The notes: generated by a model from the letters alone, not told the origin. A stretch of 64,000 nucleotides of DNA from Tessaracoccus timonensis (GCF_900343145.1 NZ_LT996886.1:1736001-1800000), one strand, 5' to 3'. Positions 18,012 through 28,091 are shown, counted from the first letter of the stretch. A program made the numbers and translations.

Positions 18012-19442
18012 ATGAGCTTGCCTAATGTCCTCGCTGATCGATACGCGTCTGATGCCATGTGCGCCATCTGGGCGCCGGAAGCGAAGGTGGTGGCGGAACG
18101 ACGACTGTGGCTCGCCGTGCTTCGCGCCCAGCGTGACCTGGGCGTCGACTTCGGGGGAGATAACCCCGACGACGTCATCTCGGCCTACGAATCCGTCATT
18201 GACGAGGTGGATCTCGATGCGATCGCCGAGCGCGAGCGCATCACCCGCCACGACGTAAAGGCCCGCATCGAGGAGTTCAACGCGCTCGCCGGCTTCGAGC
18301 ACGTGCATAAGGGAATGACCTCGCGCGACCTCACCGAGAACATCGAGCAGCTGCAGATCCTGGAATCCTTGCGCCTTGTGCGTTCCCGCACCATCGCCAC
18401 GCTGGCGCAGCTCACCAGGCTCGCAGTGCAGTACCGCGACCAGGCGATGACGGGGCGCTCGCACAACGTCGCCGCCCAGATCACCACCCTCGGCAAGCGC
18501 TTCGCGACGGCGGCCGACGAGTTGCTCATCGCGCTCCAGCGCCTCGACGAACTCATCGCCCGCTACCCGGCGCGCGGCATCAAAGGTCCCATGGGCACGG
18601 CGCAGGACATGCTCGACTTGCTGGGCGGCGACGTCGACAAGCTCGACGCGCTCGAGCGCCAGGTTGCCGAAGGGCTCGGCTTCCAGCGTGTCCTCACATC
18701 CACCGGGCAGGTGTACCCGCGCAGCCTGGATTACGACGTCGTCACTGCCCTTGCGCAGATCGCCGCAGCACCGAGCAATGTCGCGACGACGGTGCGGCTC
18801 ATGGCGGGGCTCGAGCTCGTCACCGAGGGGTTCAAGGAGGGCCAGGTTGGCTCGTCGGCCATGCCGCACAAGATGAATACGCGCTCCTGCGAGCGCGTGA
18901 ACGGGATGGCCGTGATCCTGCGCGGCTACGTGTCGATGGTGGGGGAGCTTGCCGGTGACCAGTGGAACGAGGGCGACGTGTCCTGCTCCGTCGTGCGCCG
19001 CGTCGCGCTCCCGGACGCCTTCTTCGCGCTCGACGGGATGTGCGAGACGTTCCTCACGGTGCTGCAAGATTTCGGGGCGTTCCCCGCGGTGATCGAGGCG
19101 GAGCTCGAGCGCTACCTGCCGTTCCTCACCACGACGAAGGTGCTCATGGCCGCGGTGCGCAAGGGCGTGGGACGCGAGATCGCGCACGAGGCCATCAAGG
19201 ACCACGCCGTCGCCGTGGCACTCGAGATGCGGGAGGGTCTGCAAACCAACGACCTGCTCGACCGCCTCGCCGCCGATGAGCGACTCGGCCTCACCCGCGA
19301 TGAGCTCGGCGCCCTCGTCACTCAGCCGCTGGAGCTCGCAGGCACGGCGGGCCGCCAGGTCGACGCGGTTGCGCAGCAGGTGGAGGCCATCGTCGCGGCG
19401 AACCCCGAGGCCGCTGCCTACCAGCCCGGCGCGGTGCTCTGA
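18012..19442 (+). CDS. purB: Adenylosuccinate lyase
   Basis: This 476-residue fumarase/aspartase-superfamily enzyme splits SAICAR and adenylosuccinate, releasing fumarate. It shows HVHKGMTSRDLTEN, the histidine region TGRSHNVAAQITTLGKR and the superfamily signature GSSAMPHKMNTRSCERVNG. It resembles the longer PurB type that starts LPNVLADRYASDAM. A TAGGCT box 6 nt upstream suggests leaderless expression. The gene is divergent from the subtilase gene, and a long perfect hairpin follows its stop. Confidence 0.97.
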   Translation: MSLPNVLADRYASDAMCAIWAPEAKVVAERRLWLAVLRAQRDLGVDFGGDNPDDVISAYESVIDEVDLDAIAERERITRHDVKARIEEFNALAGFEHVHKGMTSRDLTENIEQLQILESLRLVRSRTIATLAQLTRLAVQYRDQAMTGRSHNVAAQITTLGKRFATAADELLIALQRLDELIARYPARGIKGPMGTAQDMLDLLGGDVDKLDALERQVAEGLGFQRVLTSTGQVYPRSLDYDVVTALAQIAAAPSNVATTVRLMAGLELVTEGFKEGQVGSSAMPHKMNTRSCERVNGMAVILRGYVSMVGELAGDQWNEGDVSCSVVRRVALPDAFFALDGMCETFLTVLQDFGAFPAVIEAELERYLPFLTTTKVLMAAVRKGVGREIAHEAIKDHAVAVALEMREGLQTNDLLDRLAADERLGLTRDELGALVTQPLELAGTAGRQVDAVAQQVEAIVAANPEAAAYQPGAVL

Positions 19443-19460
19443 GAACACTCCGCGCGCAAA

Positions 19461-19540
19461 AACTTCACAATCCGTCCCCAGATTCAGCTTCACCCCGGTT
19501 TTCAGGGGGTTTGAGGAATCTGGGGACGGATTGTGAAGTT
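19461..19540. repeat. Hairpin repeat B (80 bp, perfect 24-bp stem)
   Basis: Arms at 19461–19484 and 19517–19540 are exact complements; they begin AACTTCACAATCC. The 32-nt loop holds a small CCCC/GGGG stem. It lies between the convergent ends of purB and the ABC permease gene. I found no second copy in the window. Confidence 0.85.
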
Positions 19541-19550
19541 GATAGCCCGG

Positions 19551-20705
19551 TTACTTATCGAGCAGCGCGTCCTTCCACTTCACCGGCTTACCGGTGCGCA
19601 GCAACGCGTTGTCGTAGATCCGTGCTGCGAGCGCGATGATCAACACGGTGAAGGCGATCAGCAGTACCAGCGACAGCACAGGCTCCCACACCGCGCCTTG
19701 CTCCTGGAAGATCCGCATGGGTACGGCCACCGGAGCGGAGAACGGGATGTAGCTCATAACTGCCAGTGCCGTCGGGTTGTCGCTGAACAGGAGGATCGCC
19801 ATGTACGGCAGCATCACGAGCCACATGATGGGCTGCTGCACGTTAGCGAGGTCTTCCGTCCTCGACACTAGCGACGCCGCTGCAGCGTAAAGCGAAGCGA
19901 CCATCACGAAACCCACGAGGAACAAGACGATGAACCAGCCGATCGGTGCGGCGAGGTTCTGCACCGGCAGGGCCGTGCCGTTGATGGCCATGCCCAGGAA
20001 TGCGACGCCCGCCATAAGTAGAATCTGCACCAGCGCGGCGGCAGAGTTACCGAGAATCTTGCCGGTGAGGAGGGCCTTGGACGTGACGGACGCGAGCAGG
20101 ATCTCTACGATTCGGGTCTGCTTTTCTTCCACCACCGAATTCGCGATGCTCATGCCGAAGGTGATGGTAGCCATCATCCAGACGATGCCGAAGCCCATTG
20201 CCAAGAAGTAGGTGACCATCGGGTTCGGCCCGTTGGCGGGGCTGCCATCAGCGGCAATCTTCTGCACCACCTCGATTTCTGGGTAGAGGGAGATGGCATC
20301 CATCACGCTGCTAGGCGGGCTGTCCAGCGTGAACACTTTCACGCCGGTGGGCGACGACTGGCTCGCGACGATGGCCGCATCCGCGCTCTCGGTCTGTACC
20401 GCCTCGCGGGCGGCGGCCTCGTCGGGCACTTCCTTCACCTCCAGGTCGGGTACACCGTCGAGTTTTGAGGCAACGTCCTTGGTGGCGACGACGCGGGGTG
20501 CGTCTCCCTCCACCAAGTCGCCGAGCATGGGGGCGAACACGAAAGCGGCCAGCATGATGGCCAAGGTGACCACCGTCGAGATGATGAACGACTTGGAGAG
20601 CACCCGCGTCATGATTTCGCGCTTGGCCACCACGCCAACGATGGACGTGAACGATGGGGGAGGTGTGAGCTTAGGGGTCTGCTGGGGGGTTTGCGTGGTG
20701 GTCAC
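19551..20705 (-). CDS. ABC-2 type transporter permease (NatB-like)
   Basis: This 384-residue protein has a short cytoplasmic N terminus, one membrane helix (about 37–60), an extracellular domain (about 60–190), then five or six membrane helices with GMSIANSVVEEKQTRIVEILLASV, the conserved region of ABC-2/NatB permeases. The start is the GTG at 20703–20705 (VTTTQTPQQ), which overlaps the stop of the ATPase gene by 4 bp; the longer upstream frame is antisense noise. It probably exports sodium, a lipid or a peptide together with the neighbouring ATPase. Confidence 0.87.
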   Translation of the reverse strand: MTTTQTPQQTPKLTPPPSFTSIVGVVAKREIMTRVLSKSFIISTVVTLAIMLAAFVFAPMLGDLVEGDAPRVVATKDVASKLDGVPDLEVKEVPDEAAAREAVQTESADAAIVASQSSPTGVKVFTLDSPPSSVMDAISLYPEIEVVQKIAADGSPANGPNPMVTYFLAMGFGIVWMMATITFGMSIANSVVEEKQTRIVEILLASVTSKALLTGKILGNSAAALVQILLMAGVAFLGMAINGTALPVQNLAAPIGWFIVLFLVGFVMVASLYAAAASLVSRTEDLANVQQPIMWLVMLPYMAILLFSDNPTALAVMSYIPFSAPVAVPMRIFQEQGAVWEPVLSLVLLIAFTVLIIALAARIYDNALLRTGKPVKWKDALLDK

Positions 20706-21583
20706 TGTGCCAACTCCTTGTAGATCTCGTGCAGGGTGCGCTGGACGGGGCCGAAGCGCTGCACACGGCCGCGCTGGAGCGCTTCGGCGAGCACCCGGTT
20801 GGCCTGCGTCTCGTCGGCGCAGTGGAACTTGACGTAGTTGCCGTCGAACTCGAGGACGTTCACGCCGGCGTCGCGCACCCAGCCGGTGTCGCCGTCGGTG
20901 ACGAGCTCCCACTCATCGCGCTGGTCAGCGGCGAGAATCTCTGCTCTGGTGCCGCTCGCGCGGATTTCGCCGTTAGCGATGATGACGAGCTCGTCGCACA
21001 GCCGCTCCACCACGTCGAGCTGGTGCGAGGAGAACAGCACCGGCGCACCGGTGGCGGCGACGTCGCGCAGCACCGTGAGGGTCTGGTCAACGGCGCCCGG
21101 GTCGAGGCCGGAGAATGGCTCGTCGAGGATGAGCGCGGCCGGCTCATGCACCAAGGCAGCGGCGATTTGGGCGCGCTGCTGGTTGCCGAGGGAGAGCGAC
21201 TCGAGGGTGTCCTTCGGGTCGCCATTGAGCTGGAGCTGTTCGAGGAGTTCCAGCCCGCGGCGCTTTGCGTCGGCGGCGGACTGCCCGTGCAGCTGGCCGA
21301 GGTAGACGAGCTGGTCGATGACCTTCATCTTCGGGTAGAGCCCGCGCTCTTCGGGCATGTAGCCGATGTTGGAGCGGAACTCGCGTGTGATGGGTTTGCC
21401 GTCGACGAGCACCTCACCCTCCGTGGCCGCCAGGACGCCCAGGATGATACGCATTGTGGTGGTTTTTCCGGCGCCGTTACCGCCGACGAAACCAGTCATG
21501 AGGCCAGGCTTGATGTCGAAGGAGACATCCTTCAGGACATGTTTCTCACCGAAGAATCGGTGCACATTTCGTACGCTGATCAT
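20702..21583 (-). CDS. ABC transporter ATP-binding protein (NatA-like)
   Basis: This 293-residue protein has Walker A (GGNGAGKTTTMRI), the signature LSLGNQQR (a variant of LSGGQ), Walker B (ALILDEPFSGLDPG) and the switch His in FSSHQLDVVE. The C-terminal 80 residues look like the DUF4162 extension common in ABC-2 exporters. It powers the permease encoded directly downstream. A TAGCGT box 7 nt before the ATG suggests a leaderless mRNA. The two-component genes lie just upstream on the same strand and could control it. Confidence 0.93.
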   Translation of the reverse strand: MISVRNVHRFFGEKHVLKDVSFDIKPGLMTGFVGGNGAGKTTTMRIILGVLAATEGEVLVDGKPITREFRSNIGYMPEERGLYPKMKVIDQLVYLGQLHGQSAADAKRRGLELLEQLQLNGDPKDTLESLSLGNQQRAQIAAALVHEPAALILDEPFSGLDPGAVDQTLTVLRDVAATGAPVLFSSHQLDVVERLCDELVIIANGEIRASGTRAEILAADQRDEWELVTDGDTGWVRDAGVNVLEFDGNYVKFHCADETQANRVLAEALQRGRVQRFGPVQRTLHEIYKELAQ

Positions 21584-21590
21584 GACACTT

Positions 21591-21596
21591 ACGCTA
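21591..21596 (-). promoter_or_regulatory. -10 box of the ABC transporter operon
   Basis: TAGCGT on the minus strand, 7 nt before the ATG at 21583. Confidence 0.45.
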
Positions 21597-21661
21597 CCGA
21601 CGGGGAAGGTCGTCGTACTTCCCTCTCGGGAGGGGTTTTTGCTGTTCCCCCGAGCGGGGGA

Positions 21662-22318
21662 TCAGCTGTGCGAGGGGGAGACGAGCCCGTGCTCGTATGC
21701 CCAGATCACCGCTGCGATGCGGTCGCGCAGCCCGAGCTTCATGAGGATGTTCGACACGTGCGTTTTCACCGTCTCCGGGCTCACGACGAGCTCGTCGGCG
21801 ATCTCCGCATTCGATAATCCACGTGCGAGCGCGAGGAGGGTGTCGCGCTCTCTCGACGTGAGCGCGTCCACCTGGGGGGCGCTCATCGAGGCAGGCCGTG
21901 TGCTGGCGAAGCGGGCGATCACCCGACGTGTCACCTGCGGGCTGAGTAGCCCGTCGCCGGCGCCCAGTACGTGGATGGCGTCGATCAGCTGCTCGGCTTC
22001 GGCGGTCTTCAGGAGGAAGCCGGAGGCGCCCGCCTGCAACGTCTCGAAGAGGAAGTCGTCGCGATCGAACGTGGTGAGGATGAGCACCGACGACGGGCAC
22101 CCCGCCGCGGTGAGCTTGCGCGTGGCTTCGATGCCGTCCATCACCGGCATCTGCACGTCCATACAGATCACGTCGGGTTCTAACTCGAGCGCGAGCTGCA
22201 CGCCTTCCTCGCCGTTGCTCGCTTGGCCCACCACCTCGATGTCCGGCTCTGTGTTCAAGATGGTGGCGAATCCGGAGCGGATGAGGGCTTGGTCATCCAC
22301 GAGTAGGACAGTGGTCAT
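21662..22318 (-). CDS. NarL/LuxR-family response regulator
   Basis: This 218-residue protein has a receiver domain with the acidic pocket DD (9–10), the phosphorylated Asp54 in VICMDVQMPVMDG and Lys in the LLKTAEAEQ region. Its C-terminal LuxR helix-turn-helix (about 150–210) includes LTSRERDTLLALARGLSNAEIADELVVSPETVKTHVSNIL. The ATG overlaps the kinase stop, so both come from one mRNA. The ABC exporter downstream on the same strand is the nearest possible target. Confidence 0.94.
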   Translation of the reverse strand: MTTVLLVDDQALIRSGFATILNTEPDIEVVGQASNGEEGVQLALELEPDVICMDVQMPVMDGIEATRKLTAAGCPSSVLILTTFDRDDFLFETLQAGASGFLLKTAEAEQLIDAIHVLGAGDGLLSPQVTRRVIARFASTRPASMSAPQVDALTSRERDTLLALARGLSNAEIADELVVSPETVKTHVSNILMKLGLRDRIAAVIWAYEHGLVSPSHS

Positions 22319-23535
22319 CGTGCAGCTCCTGCTGGGATGGTGGCGCGGATGCGGAATCCGCCACGAGGTTTCGGGCCTGCTTCTAGCGTGCCACCGACGG
22401 CGGTGATCCGCTCACGCATCCCAATGAGCCCGGTGCCGGTGCCCGGCAGGGTGGTTGCAGTGCCGCGCCCATCGTCGGCAATCTCCAGCTCGACGGCATC
22501 TGGCAACCCGCGCAGCCGCACGTGCACCGTCGCATGGGGGCCGGCGTGTTTGGCGGCGTTGGTGAGGCCTTCCTGGGCGGCGCGGTAGAGCGCGAGTTCA
22601 GCGGCGGGGGTGAGCTCAGGAATGGTGCCGATCTCCTCGTAGGCGGCGCGTTGGCCCTTGCTACGGGCAGTTGTGACGAGTGGAGCGAGGTCTGCGAGCG
22701 TCGGTTCCGGAGCGGGCGCATCGTCGGTGTCGCGCAAGGTGAGCACCATGCTGCGGAGATCTCTCACTGCGGCGCGGCCGCTCGACTCCACCTGTTTCAG
22801 CGACGCTGTTGCGGCATCGGGATCGCGCTCTATGAGCCGACGTGCGGCCGCCGCCTGCACCGACATAGCGGTGACATGGTGGGCCACGACGTCATGCAAT
22901 TCGCGGGCGATGCGCAGGCGCTCCTCCTCGACGGCGGACTCCACCAGCTGGGCCTGGAGCTGCTTGATGCTGGCGTCGGCGTCTTCCAGTTCGGCTCGCT
23001 CCGTCGCCTGATCCCACGCCTGATCACCGAAGATCCAGGCGCCGGTGAAGAACGCGATGTTGACGATGCTGTTGATCACAATGAACGCCGCCATCTGGGT
23101 GGCGCTGATTGCCTCCGCCCCCGTGACCTTTTCCAAGCTCGCAAACGACGCCACCACGAAGCTCACCGCCATGAGCAGGCAGATCAAGATGCGTACCAAC
23201 AGCGCCTGACCGCGTTTCGCCGACCACGCGCCGATCGAGTAGAAACCGAGGAAGAGCACCACCTGCGAGGTGTAGATATCTATCCCGGTGAAAAAGGTTG
23301 CCACGTTGTACAAGACGGCCTGCGCCATACCCGCGACGAGGGGGAACCGTCGGCGCCACACCAACGGCAACGAGCTCACGACGGTGCCTAGGCACTGCAA
23401 TCCCCACGACTGTGAGAAATGCGACATGCCGGCGGCGATGATGAGCCACGACATACCGCAACCCAGCGCGGCGAGCGCGAGCGCCACGAGCGCGTCGGTG
23501 CGCAACCAGTTTGGGGGCAATGGGCGGGTCTGCAT
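22315..23535 (-). CDS. HisKA_3-type sensor histidine kinase
   Basis: This 406-residue protein has an N-terminal membrane region of about six helices (17–165), a short linker coiled coil, and the HisKA_3 dimerisation domain with ERLRIARELHDVVAHHVTAM, whose first His is phosphorylated. The HATPase domain (about 300–400) has GLTNAAKHAG (N box), EIADDGRG (G1) and GTGLIGMRERI (G2). The start is the ATG at 23535; the open frame extends far upstream, but that part is antisense to the MFS gene. A TAGCAT lies 8 nt upstream. The signal is unknown. Confidence 0.92.
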   Translation of the reverse strand: MQTRPLPPNWLRTDALVALALAALGCGMSWLIIAAGMSHFSQSWGLQCLGTVVSSLPLVWRRRFPLVAGMAQAVLYNVATFFTGIDIYTSQVVLFLGFYSIGAWSAKRGQALLVRILICLLMAVSFVVASFASLEKVTGAEAISATQMAAFIVINSIVNIAFFTGAWIFGDQAWDQATERAELEDADASIKQLQAQLVESAVEEERLRIARELHDVVAHHVTAMSVQAAAARRLIERDPDAATASLKQVESSGRAAVRDLRSMVLTLRDTDDAPAPEPTLADLAPLVTTARSKGQRAAYEEIGTIPELTPAAELALYRAAQEGLTNAAKHAGPHATVHVRLRGLPDAVELEIADDGRGTATTLPGTGTGLIGMRERITAVGGTLEAGPKPRGGFRIRATIPAGAAR

Positions 23536-23543
23536 AGTTGCTG

Positions 23544-23549
23544 ATGCTA
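23544..23549 (-). promoter_or_regulatory. -10 box of the two-component operon
   Basis: TAGCAT on the minus strand, 8 nt before the ATG at 23535. Confidence 0.4.
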
Positions 23550-23610
23550 GCTGGCGGTGGGCACGTGCAGATCCCTCGAGCGGGTGAGATTGCTTGAACG
23601 TGGTGATTGA

Positions 23611-24828
23611 ATGTGGGCGATGAGAAGCAAAGAGAGTCTGCCGTCGAGCGTATGGGTGCTCCTGGCCGCGGCGTTCTCTATTGCGATGGGGTTCGGGCTC
23701 ATCGCGCCTGTGCTGCCGCAATTCGCCAACTCGATGGCGAAAGAGGTGTTCCCCGACGCAGCGGTCACCGCGACGAGCGTCGTCGTGAGTGCCTTCGCCG
23801 TGTTCCGACTGCTCTGGGCGACACCGGCCGGCTCGCTCGTGTCGAAGTTCGGCGAAAAGGCCATCTACATCGTCGGGGTGTTCACCGTCGCAGCGTCCTC
23901 GGCACTCACCGCCTTCGCACAAAACTACTGGCAGCTGCTGATCTTCCGCTCGCTGGGCGGCGTCGGTTCCGTGATGTTCACCGTCTCCGCGATGGGGCTG
24001 CTGATTCGCATCGCTCCCAGTCACATGCGTGGGCGAGTGTCGGCGCTGTATGGCGCCATGTTCATGATCGGCAACATGGTGGGGCCCGTGTTCGGCGGCA
24101 CGCTGGCGGAGTTTGGGGTGGCAGTGCCGTTCCTGTTGTACGCCGGTGCGCTCCTGATCGCCGGCATCATCATGTGGGCGAAGATGCCGTCGACATCACC
24201 TACTAGGACGACGGGTGGCGTCGCGGCCTCCGCACCCATGACCCTGGCTGAGGCGTTTCGAGATAGGGCATTCCTGGCGAACATTCCGGGCCTGTTTGGG
24301 CACGGCTGGGCGAACTTCGGCGTTCGCACAGCGTTGGTGCCGCTGTTCATTGCTGCCGTGGTGTCGGACAAGGCGTGGGTGGCGGGCGCGGCGCTCGCGC
24401 TCTTCGCGATCGGCACGGCGCTCGCTCTGCCGTTCGCGTCGACGTTCGCCGATCGGCACGGCCGCAAACCCATGATCATGGGCGGGCTGGCAGCTGCGGG
24501 CGTCTTTACGATCATGCTGGGGTTCACCGCGTCGATGTGGCTCACCCTTCCGCTCTGCCTGCTTGCCGGATTCGGCGCGGGCATGTTCAATCCGGCGTCG
24601 CAGGCCGTGACCGCAGACGTTATCGGCGGCGATCGCTCGGCCGGCAAAGTGGTAGCCAGCACGCAGATGATGACGGACGTCGGTTCCATCGTCGGGCCGC
24701 TGGCTGCTGGCGCCATCGCTGACGCCATGGGGTTCGGTTGGGCGTTCGGCATCACCGGCGCGATCCTGCTGCTGGGTGCGCTGGCGTGGATCGGCACCCC
24801 GGATACGTTGCGTCGCACCTACTCCTGA
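23611..24828 (+). CDS. MFS transporter, drug-efflux type
   Basis: This 405-residue, 12-helix major facilitator has PVLPQFANSMAKEVF after helix 1, the motif-A-like KFGEKAIYIVGVF between helices 2 and 3, and ADRHGRKPMIMGGLAAA at the matching place in the second half. This fits proton-coupled exporters of drugs or metabolites; the substrate is unknown. The frame begins at 23611; a second ATG at 23620 (MRSKESLPSS) is an equally good start. It is divergent from the two-component operon, 75 bp away. Confidence 0.87.
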   Translation: MWAMRSKESLPSSVWVLLAAAFSIAMGFGLIAPVLPQFANSMAKEVFPDAAVTATSVVVSAFAVFRLLWATPAGSLVSKFGEKAIYIVGVFTVAASSALTAFAQNYWQLLIFRSLGGVGSVMFTVSAMGLLIRIAPSHMRGRVSALYGAMFMIGNMVGPVFGGTLAEFGVAVPFLLYAGALLIAGIIMWAKMPSTSPTRTTGGVAASAPMTLAEAFRDRAFLANIPGLFGHGWANFGVRTALVPLFIAAVVSDKAWVAGAALALFAIGTALALPFASTFADRHGRKPMIMGGLAAAGVFTIMLGFTASMWLTLPLCLLAGFGAGMFNPASQAVTADVIGGDRSAGKVVASTQMMTDVGSIVGPLAAGAIADAMGFGWAFGITGAILLLGALAWIGTPDTLRRTYS

Positions 24829-24881
24829 TCAGAAATCCGCGACGGCGCCCGCGCGAGGTGAAGCGGGGTACGTGCCGGCGA

Positions 24882-24887
24882 TACAAT
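24882..24887 (+). promoter_or_regulatory. -10 box of metG
   Basis: TACAAT ends 7 nt before the ATG at 24895. An in-frame ATG at 24886 overlaps this box and so is unlikely to be the start. Confidence 0.55.
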
Positions 24888-24894
24888 GACGCCC

Positions 24895-26679
24895 ATGTCC
24901 GACATCTTGAACGCCGTCGCCTGGCCGTACGCCAACGGCCCGCGCCACATTGGTCACGTCTCCGGTTTTGGAGTTCCCTCCGACGTGTTCTCAAGGTTCA
25001 TGCGAATGCGCGGGCACAACGTGCTCATGGTGTCGGGCTCCGACGAGCACGGCACCGCGATTCAGGTGAAGGCCGACCAGGAGGGGCTCACCGCTCGCGA
25101 GACCGCGGACAAATACCACGCCCAGATCGTGGAAGACCTGCAGGGCCTCGGGCTCAGCTACGACCTCTACACCCGCACCACGACGCCGAACCACGCCGCC
25201 GTCGTACAAGACGTCTTCCTCGCGCTGCTCGACAACGGCTACCTCACCAAGCAGTCGCAGATGGGCGCGATCTCCCCGTCGACCGGGCGCACGCTGCCCG
25301 ACCGCTTCATCGAGGGCACCTGCCCGCTGTGTGGCTACGACGGTGCCCGCGGCGACCAGTGCGACAACTGCGGCAAGCAGCTTGATCCGGCTGATCTCAT
25401 CAACCCGCGCTCCCGCACCAACGGCGAGACGCCGAAGTTCGTCGAAACCGAGCACTACTTCCTCGACCTGCCGAAGCTTGCCAACAAGCTCGGCGAATGG
25501 CTCGACACCCGCCAAGAGTGGCGGCCAAACGTCCTCAAGTTCTCCCACAACCTGCTGGAGGACCTCCACCCGCGTGCCATCACGCGCGACCTCGACTGGG
25601 GCATCCAGGTGCCCGTCGAAGGCTGGGAAGACAACCCGATGAAGTCGATCTACGTGTGGTTCGACGCCGTGATTGGGTACCTGTCTGCGACGAAGGAATG
25701 GGCCAAGCGCTCCGGTGACGAGGACGCCTGGCGCACCTTCTGGAACGAGCCCGAGACCAAGTCGTACTACTTCATGGGCAAAGACAACATCGTCTTCCAC
25801 TCCGTGATCTGGCCGGCTATTTTGCTCGGCTGCAACGGCGAGGGCAGCGCTGGCGGTGAGATTCGCCCGTCGCTCGGGAAGCTTCAGCTGCCCACCGAGG
25901 TGGTGAGCTCTGAGTTCATGACGATGAAGGGCTCGAAGGTGTCCAGCTCGCGCGGCGCGAGCATCTTCGTGAAAGACTTCCTCGCCGAGTTTGGCCCCGA
26001 CGCACTGCGCTACTTCATCGCCGTCGCCGGGCCTGAAAACAACGACACCGACTTCACGTGGGACGAGTTCGTGCGTCGCATCAACTACGAACTCGCCAAC
26101 GAGTGGGGCAACCTCGTCAACCGCTCCATCTCGATGGCGCACAAGAACATCGGTGCGGTGCCGACGCCAGGAGAGTTCACCGACGACGACCGCGCCCTGC
26201 TGGCGGAATGCGAGCGGGCGTTCACCACCGTCGGAGAAGACATCGAAGCACGGCGCTTCAAGGCCGGCATCACCGAGGCGATGCGCATCGTCGGACTAGC
26301 CAACAAGTACATCTCGGATCAGGAGCCGTGGAAGAAGAAGGACGACACCGAGCGTCGCGACACCATCCTCTACGTCGCGCTCCAGGCCGTGACCGACTGC
26401 AACACGCTGCTCACGCCGTACCTGCCGCACTCAGCGCAGAAGGTGTTCGAGGCGCTGGGCGGCGACGGCGTGTGGGCGGCACAGCCGGAGATCGTCGAAG
26501 TGACCGACGGCGACATGACGTACCCCACGCTGCAGGGCGACTACACGACGCAGCTGGCAGCCTGGGAACATCGCGCGATCGTGCCGGGAACACCGCTGGA
26601 CAAGCCCAGCCCGCTGTTCCAAAAGCTCGACGAAAAGCTCGGCCAGACAGGCCCCAGCTGGGCGCCGATTGGCGAGTGA
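24895..26679 (+). CDS. metG: Methionyl-tRNA synthetase
   Basis: This 594-residue class I synthetase charges tRNA-Met. It shows the HIGH-type motif in [11 protein letters not shown], a zinc knuckle with four cysteines ([17 protein letters not shown]) and a KMSKS-type loop that reads [11 protein letters not shown]. The anticodon-binding helical domain ([14 protein letters not shown], then [12 protein letters not shown]) occupies the C-terminal third. There is no C-terminal tRNA-binding extension. The start at 24895 is chosen from the -10 box position. Confidence 0.97.
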   Translation: MSDILNAVAWPYANGPRHIGHVSGFGVPSDVFSRFMRMRGHNVLMVSGSDEHGTAIQVKADQEGLTARETADKYHAQIVEDLQGLGLSYDLYTRTTTPNHAAVVQDVFLALLDNGYLTKQSQMGAISPSTGRTLPDRFIEGTCPLCGYDGARGDQCDNCGKQLDPADLINPRSRTNGETPKFVETEHYFLDLPKLANKLGEWLDTRQEWRPNVLKFSHNLLEDLHPRAITRDLDWGIQVPVEGWEDNPMKSIYVWFDAVIGYLSATKEWAKRSGDEDAWRTFWNEPETKSYYFMGKDNIVFHSVIWPAILLGCNGEGSAGGEIRPSLGKLQLPTEVVSSEFMTMKGSKVSSSRGASIFVKDFLAEFGPDALRYFIAVAGPENNDTDFTWDEFVRRINYELANEWGNLVNRSISMAHKNIGAVPTPGEFTDDDRALLAECERAFTTVGEDIEARRFKAGITEAMRIVGLANKYISDQEPWKKKDDTERRDTILYVALQAVTDCNTLLTPYLPHSAQKVFEALGGDGVWAAQPEIVEVTDGDMTYPTLQGDYTTQLAAWEHRAIVPGTPLDKPSPLFQKLDEKLGQTGPSWAPIGE

Positions 26680-26702
26680 CTGGGCAGGAGCAGGGTAACG
26701 GC

Positions 26703-28091
26703 TCAGTACGCCGGGAAGAGCTCATGCTGGAGTGCGACGAGCACCTCACGTTCAGGAGGCGGAGGCTCGTCGGACAGCGGGGGTTCGGGCGGATGCGCGT
26801 CCCATGGCTCGGGAGGGGGCTCGTCGGGGACCCTGCTGGGCGGTGACATGATGCGATGGACGCCGAGATCGTCGACGACGAACTCCCATCCGCTGGGCGT
26901 GCGCCAGTGGAACACGCCCGGTGCGGGCTGGTGGAGGACGAAGCCGCCGAACGTCTTGGCGCGATGCGCCCGCCGCGACAATGGCGCCAGGTTGCCGGGC
27001 CTCGTCTGGCCGGGTGTTCCGTCATCGCGGTAGGGCTCGACGTGGTCGAGGTCGCAGGACCGCGACGGCCGGGTGCCGTACGGGAACACCTCCGTTGGGT
27101 GATGCTGCTGGATGGCGAAGCGCAGCGGCAGCGAGGGGTCGTGCTGGTGCTCTGGTGTGAGGCGGCGGATATCTACGACGGGGCGAACCGTCACCTTGGA
27201 GCCCGCGAGGAAGCGGGGGAGATCCTCGCTGAGTAGTGTGCCCCAGCCTTCGACCCATGCGGCGCCGGTGCCGTCGTCGTCGGGATCGAGTGCGGGATCG
27301 GTGGCGTCCATGTGTACTACGAGCGTGTGCGTGGGCAGCGCGTCTTGCCCGAGCGCCGCACGAGCGAGCTCGCCCACGGCCGCAGCCCGGCGGATCTGGC
27401 GCTTGTCGTCTGCCGTCAGCACCGCGTGTGGGTCGTCGGGGTCTGGGAGGCGTTTCGCGAGCTCCGAGATGGCGCCCTCGAAATCGACGGCGTCGCGGGC
27501 ATCAAGCAGAGCGTCGATGTGAGCGCTGCCGTGCTCAAAATTGCCCACTCGCACGTGCCTGCGCGCGGACTGGCGCTGCCGTTGGCGCTGCGCCTCCTCG
27601 GGGCATGCCAGCGCGATGTAGTGCGGCATCCGTTGGACGACCTTCGACCAAGCGAGCGTGCGACGCGCGACGTCGACCAACTCATCGACGCGGCGGGCGG
27701 CCTCGAGCGTGAGTCCGCTACACAGATCTTCGACTTCCGCGGCCTCGTGCCACCAGAGCTCGCCGGCGAGGAAACGCTGCCACATGATGGGGTGGCGGTG
27801 CTGCACCGACAAAATGGCGTGAAGCTTCAGGAACATCGCACCTGGGCTGATGCCCAGCACCGCGGCAGCTTCGAGTGCGAAGAATTCCCCCACAGCCGGC
27901 GCACCGAGACGCCCCGTGACGGCGGCTTCCTGGGCAATCTGCTCGAGGGCGTCCTGCACGTCGGAGCGCGTCACGTGGTATTCCTCGGCCGCCCGCGCGA
28001 GACCGACGACCTCCGCGATCTGCGCCAGCTTGCGCTGCTGGCGTGCGTCGGCAGCGAGCTGCAACGCGTCGACTCCAGTTGCTGTCAACAT
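26703..28091 (-). CDS. DUF222/13E12-type HNH endonuclease-like protein
   Basis: This 462-residue protein has the long helical DUF222 region (about 1–300) and a C-terminal HNH domain around CDLDHVEPYRDDGTPGQ, TRPGNLAPLSRRAHRAKT, with the conserved DH, N and H residues. Such proteins are abundant in actinobacteria and related to mycobacterial 13E12 repeats; nuclease activity is inferred, and a mobile or phage-related role has been suggested. The tail is proline-rich and acidic (EPPPEPWDAHPPEPPLSDEP). ATG preceded by AAGGGGG. An array of GATCGTTGAGG repeats lies upstream. Confidence 0.88.
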   Translation of the reverse strand: MLTATGVDALQLAADARQQRKLAQIAEVVGLARAAEEYHVTRSDVQDALEQIAQEAAVTGRLGAPAVGEFFALEAAAVLGISPGAMFLKLHAILSVQHRHPIMWQRFLAGELWWHEAAEVEDLCSGLTLEAARRVDELVDVARRTLAWSKVVQRMPHYIALACPEEAQRQRQRQSARRHVRVGNFEHGSAHIDALLDARDAVDFEGAISELAKRLPDPDDPHAVLTADDKRQIRRAAAVGELARAALGQDALPTHTLVVHMDATDPALDPDDDGTGAAWVEGWGTLLSEDLPRFLAGSKVTVRPVVDIRRLTPEHQHDPSLPLRFAIQQHHPTEVFPYGTRPSRSCDLDHVEPYRDDGTPGQTRPGNLAPLSRRAHRAKTFGGFVLHQPAPGVFHWRTPSGWEFVVDDLGVHRIMSPPSRVPDEPPPEPWDAHPPEPPLSDEPPPPEREVLVALQHELFPAY

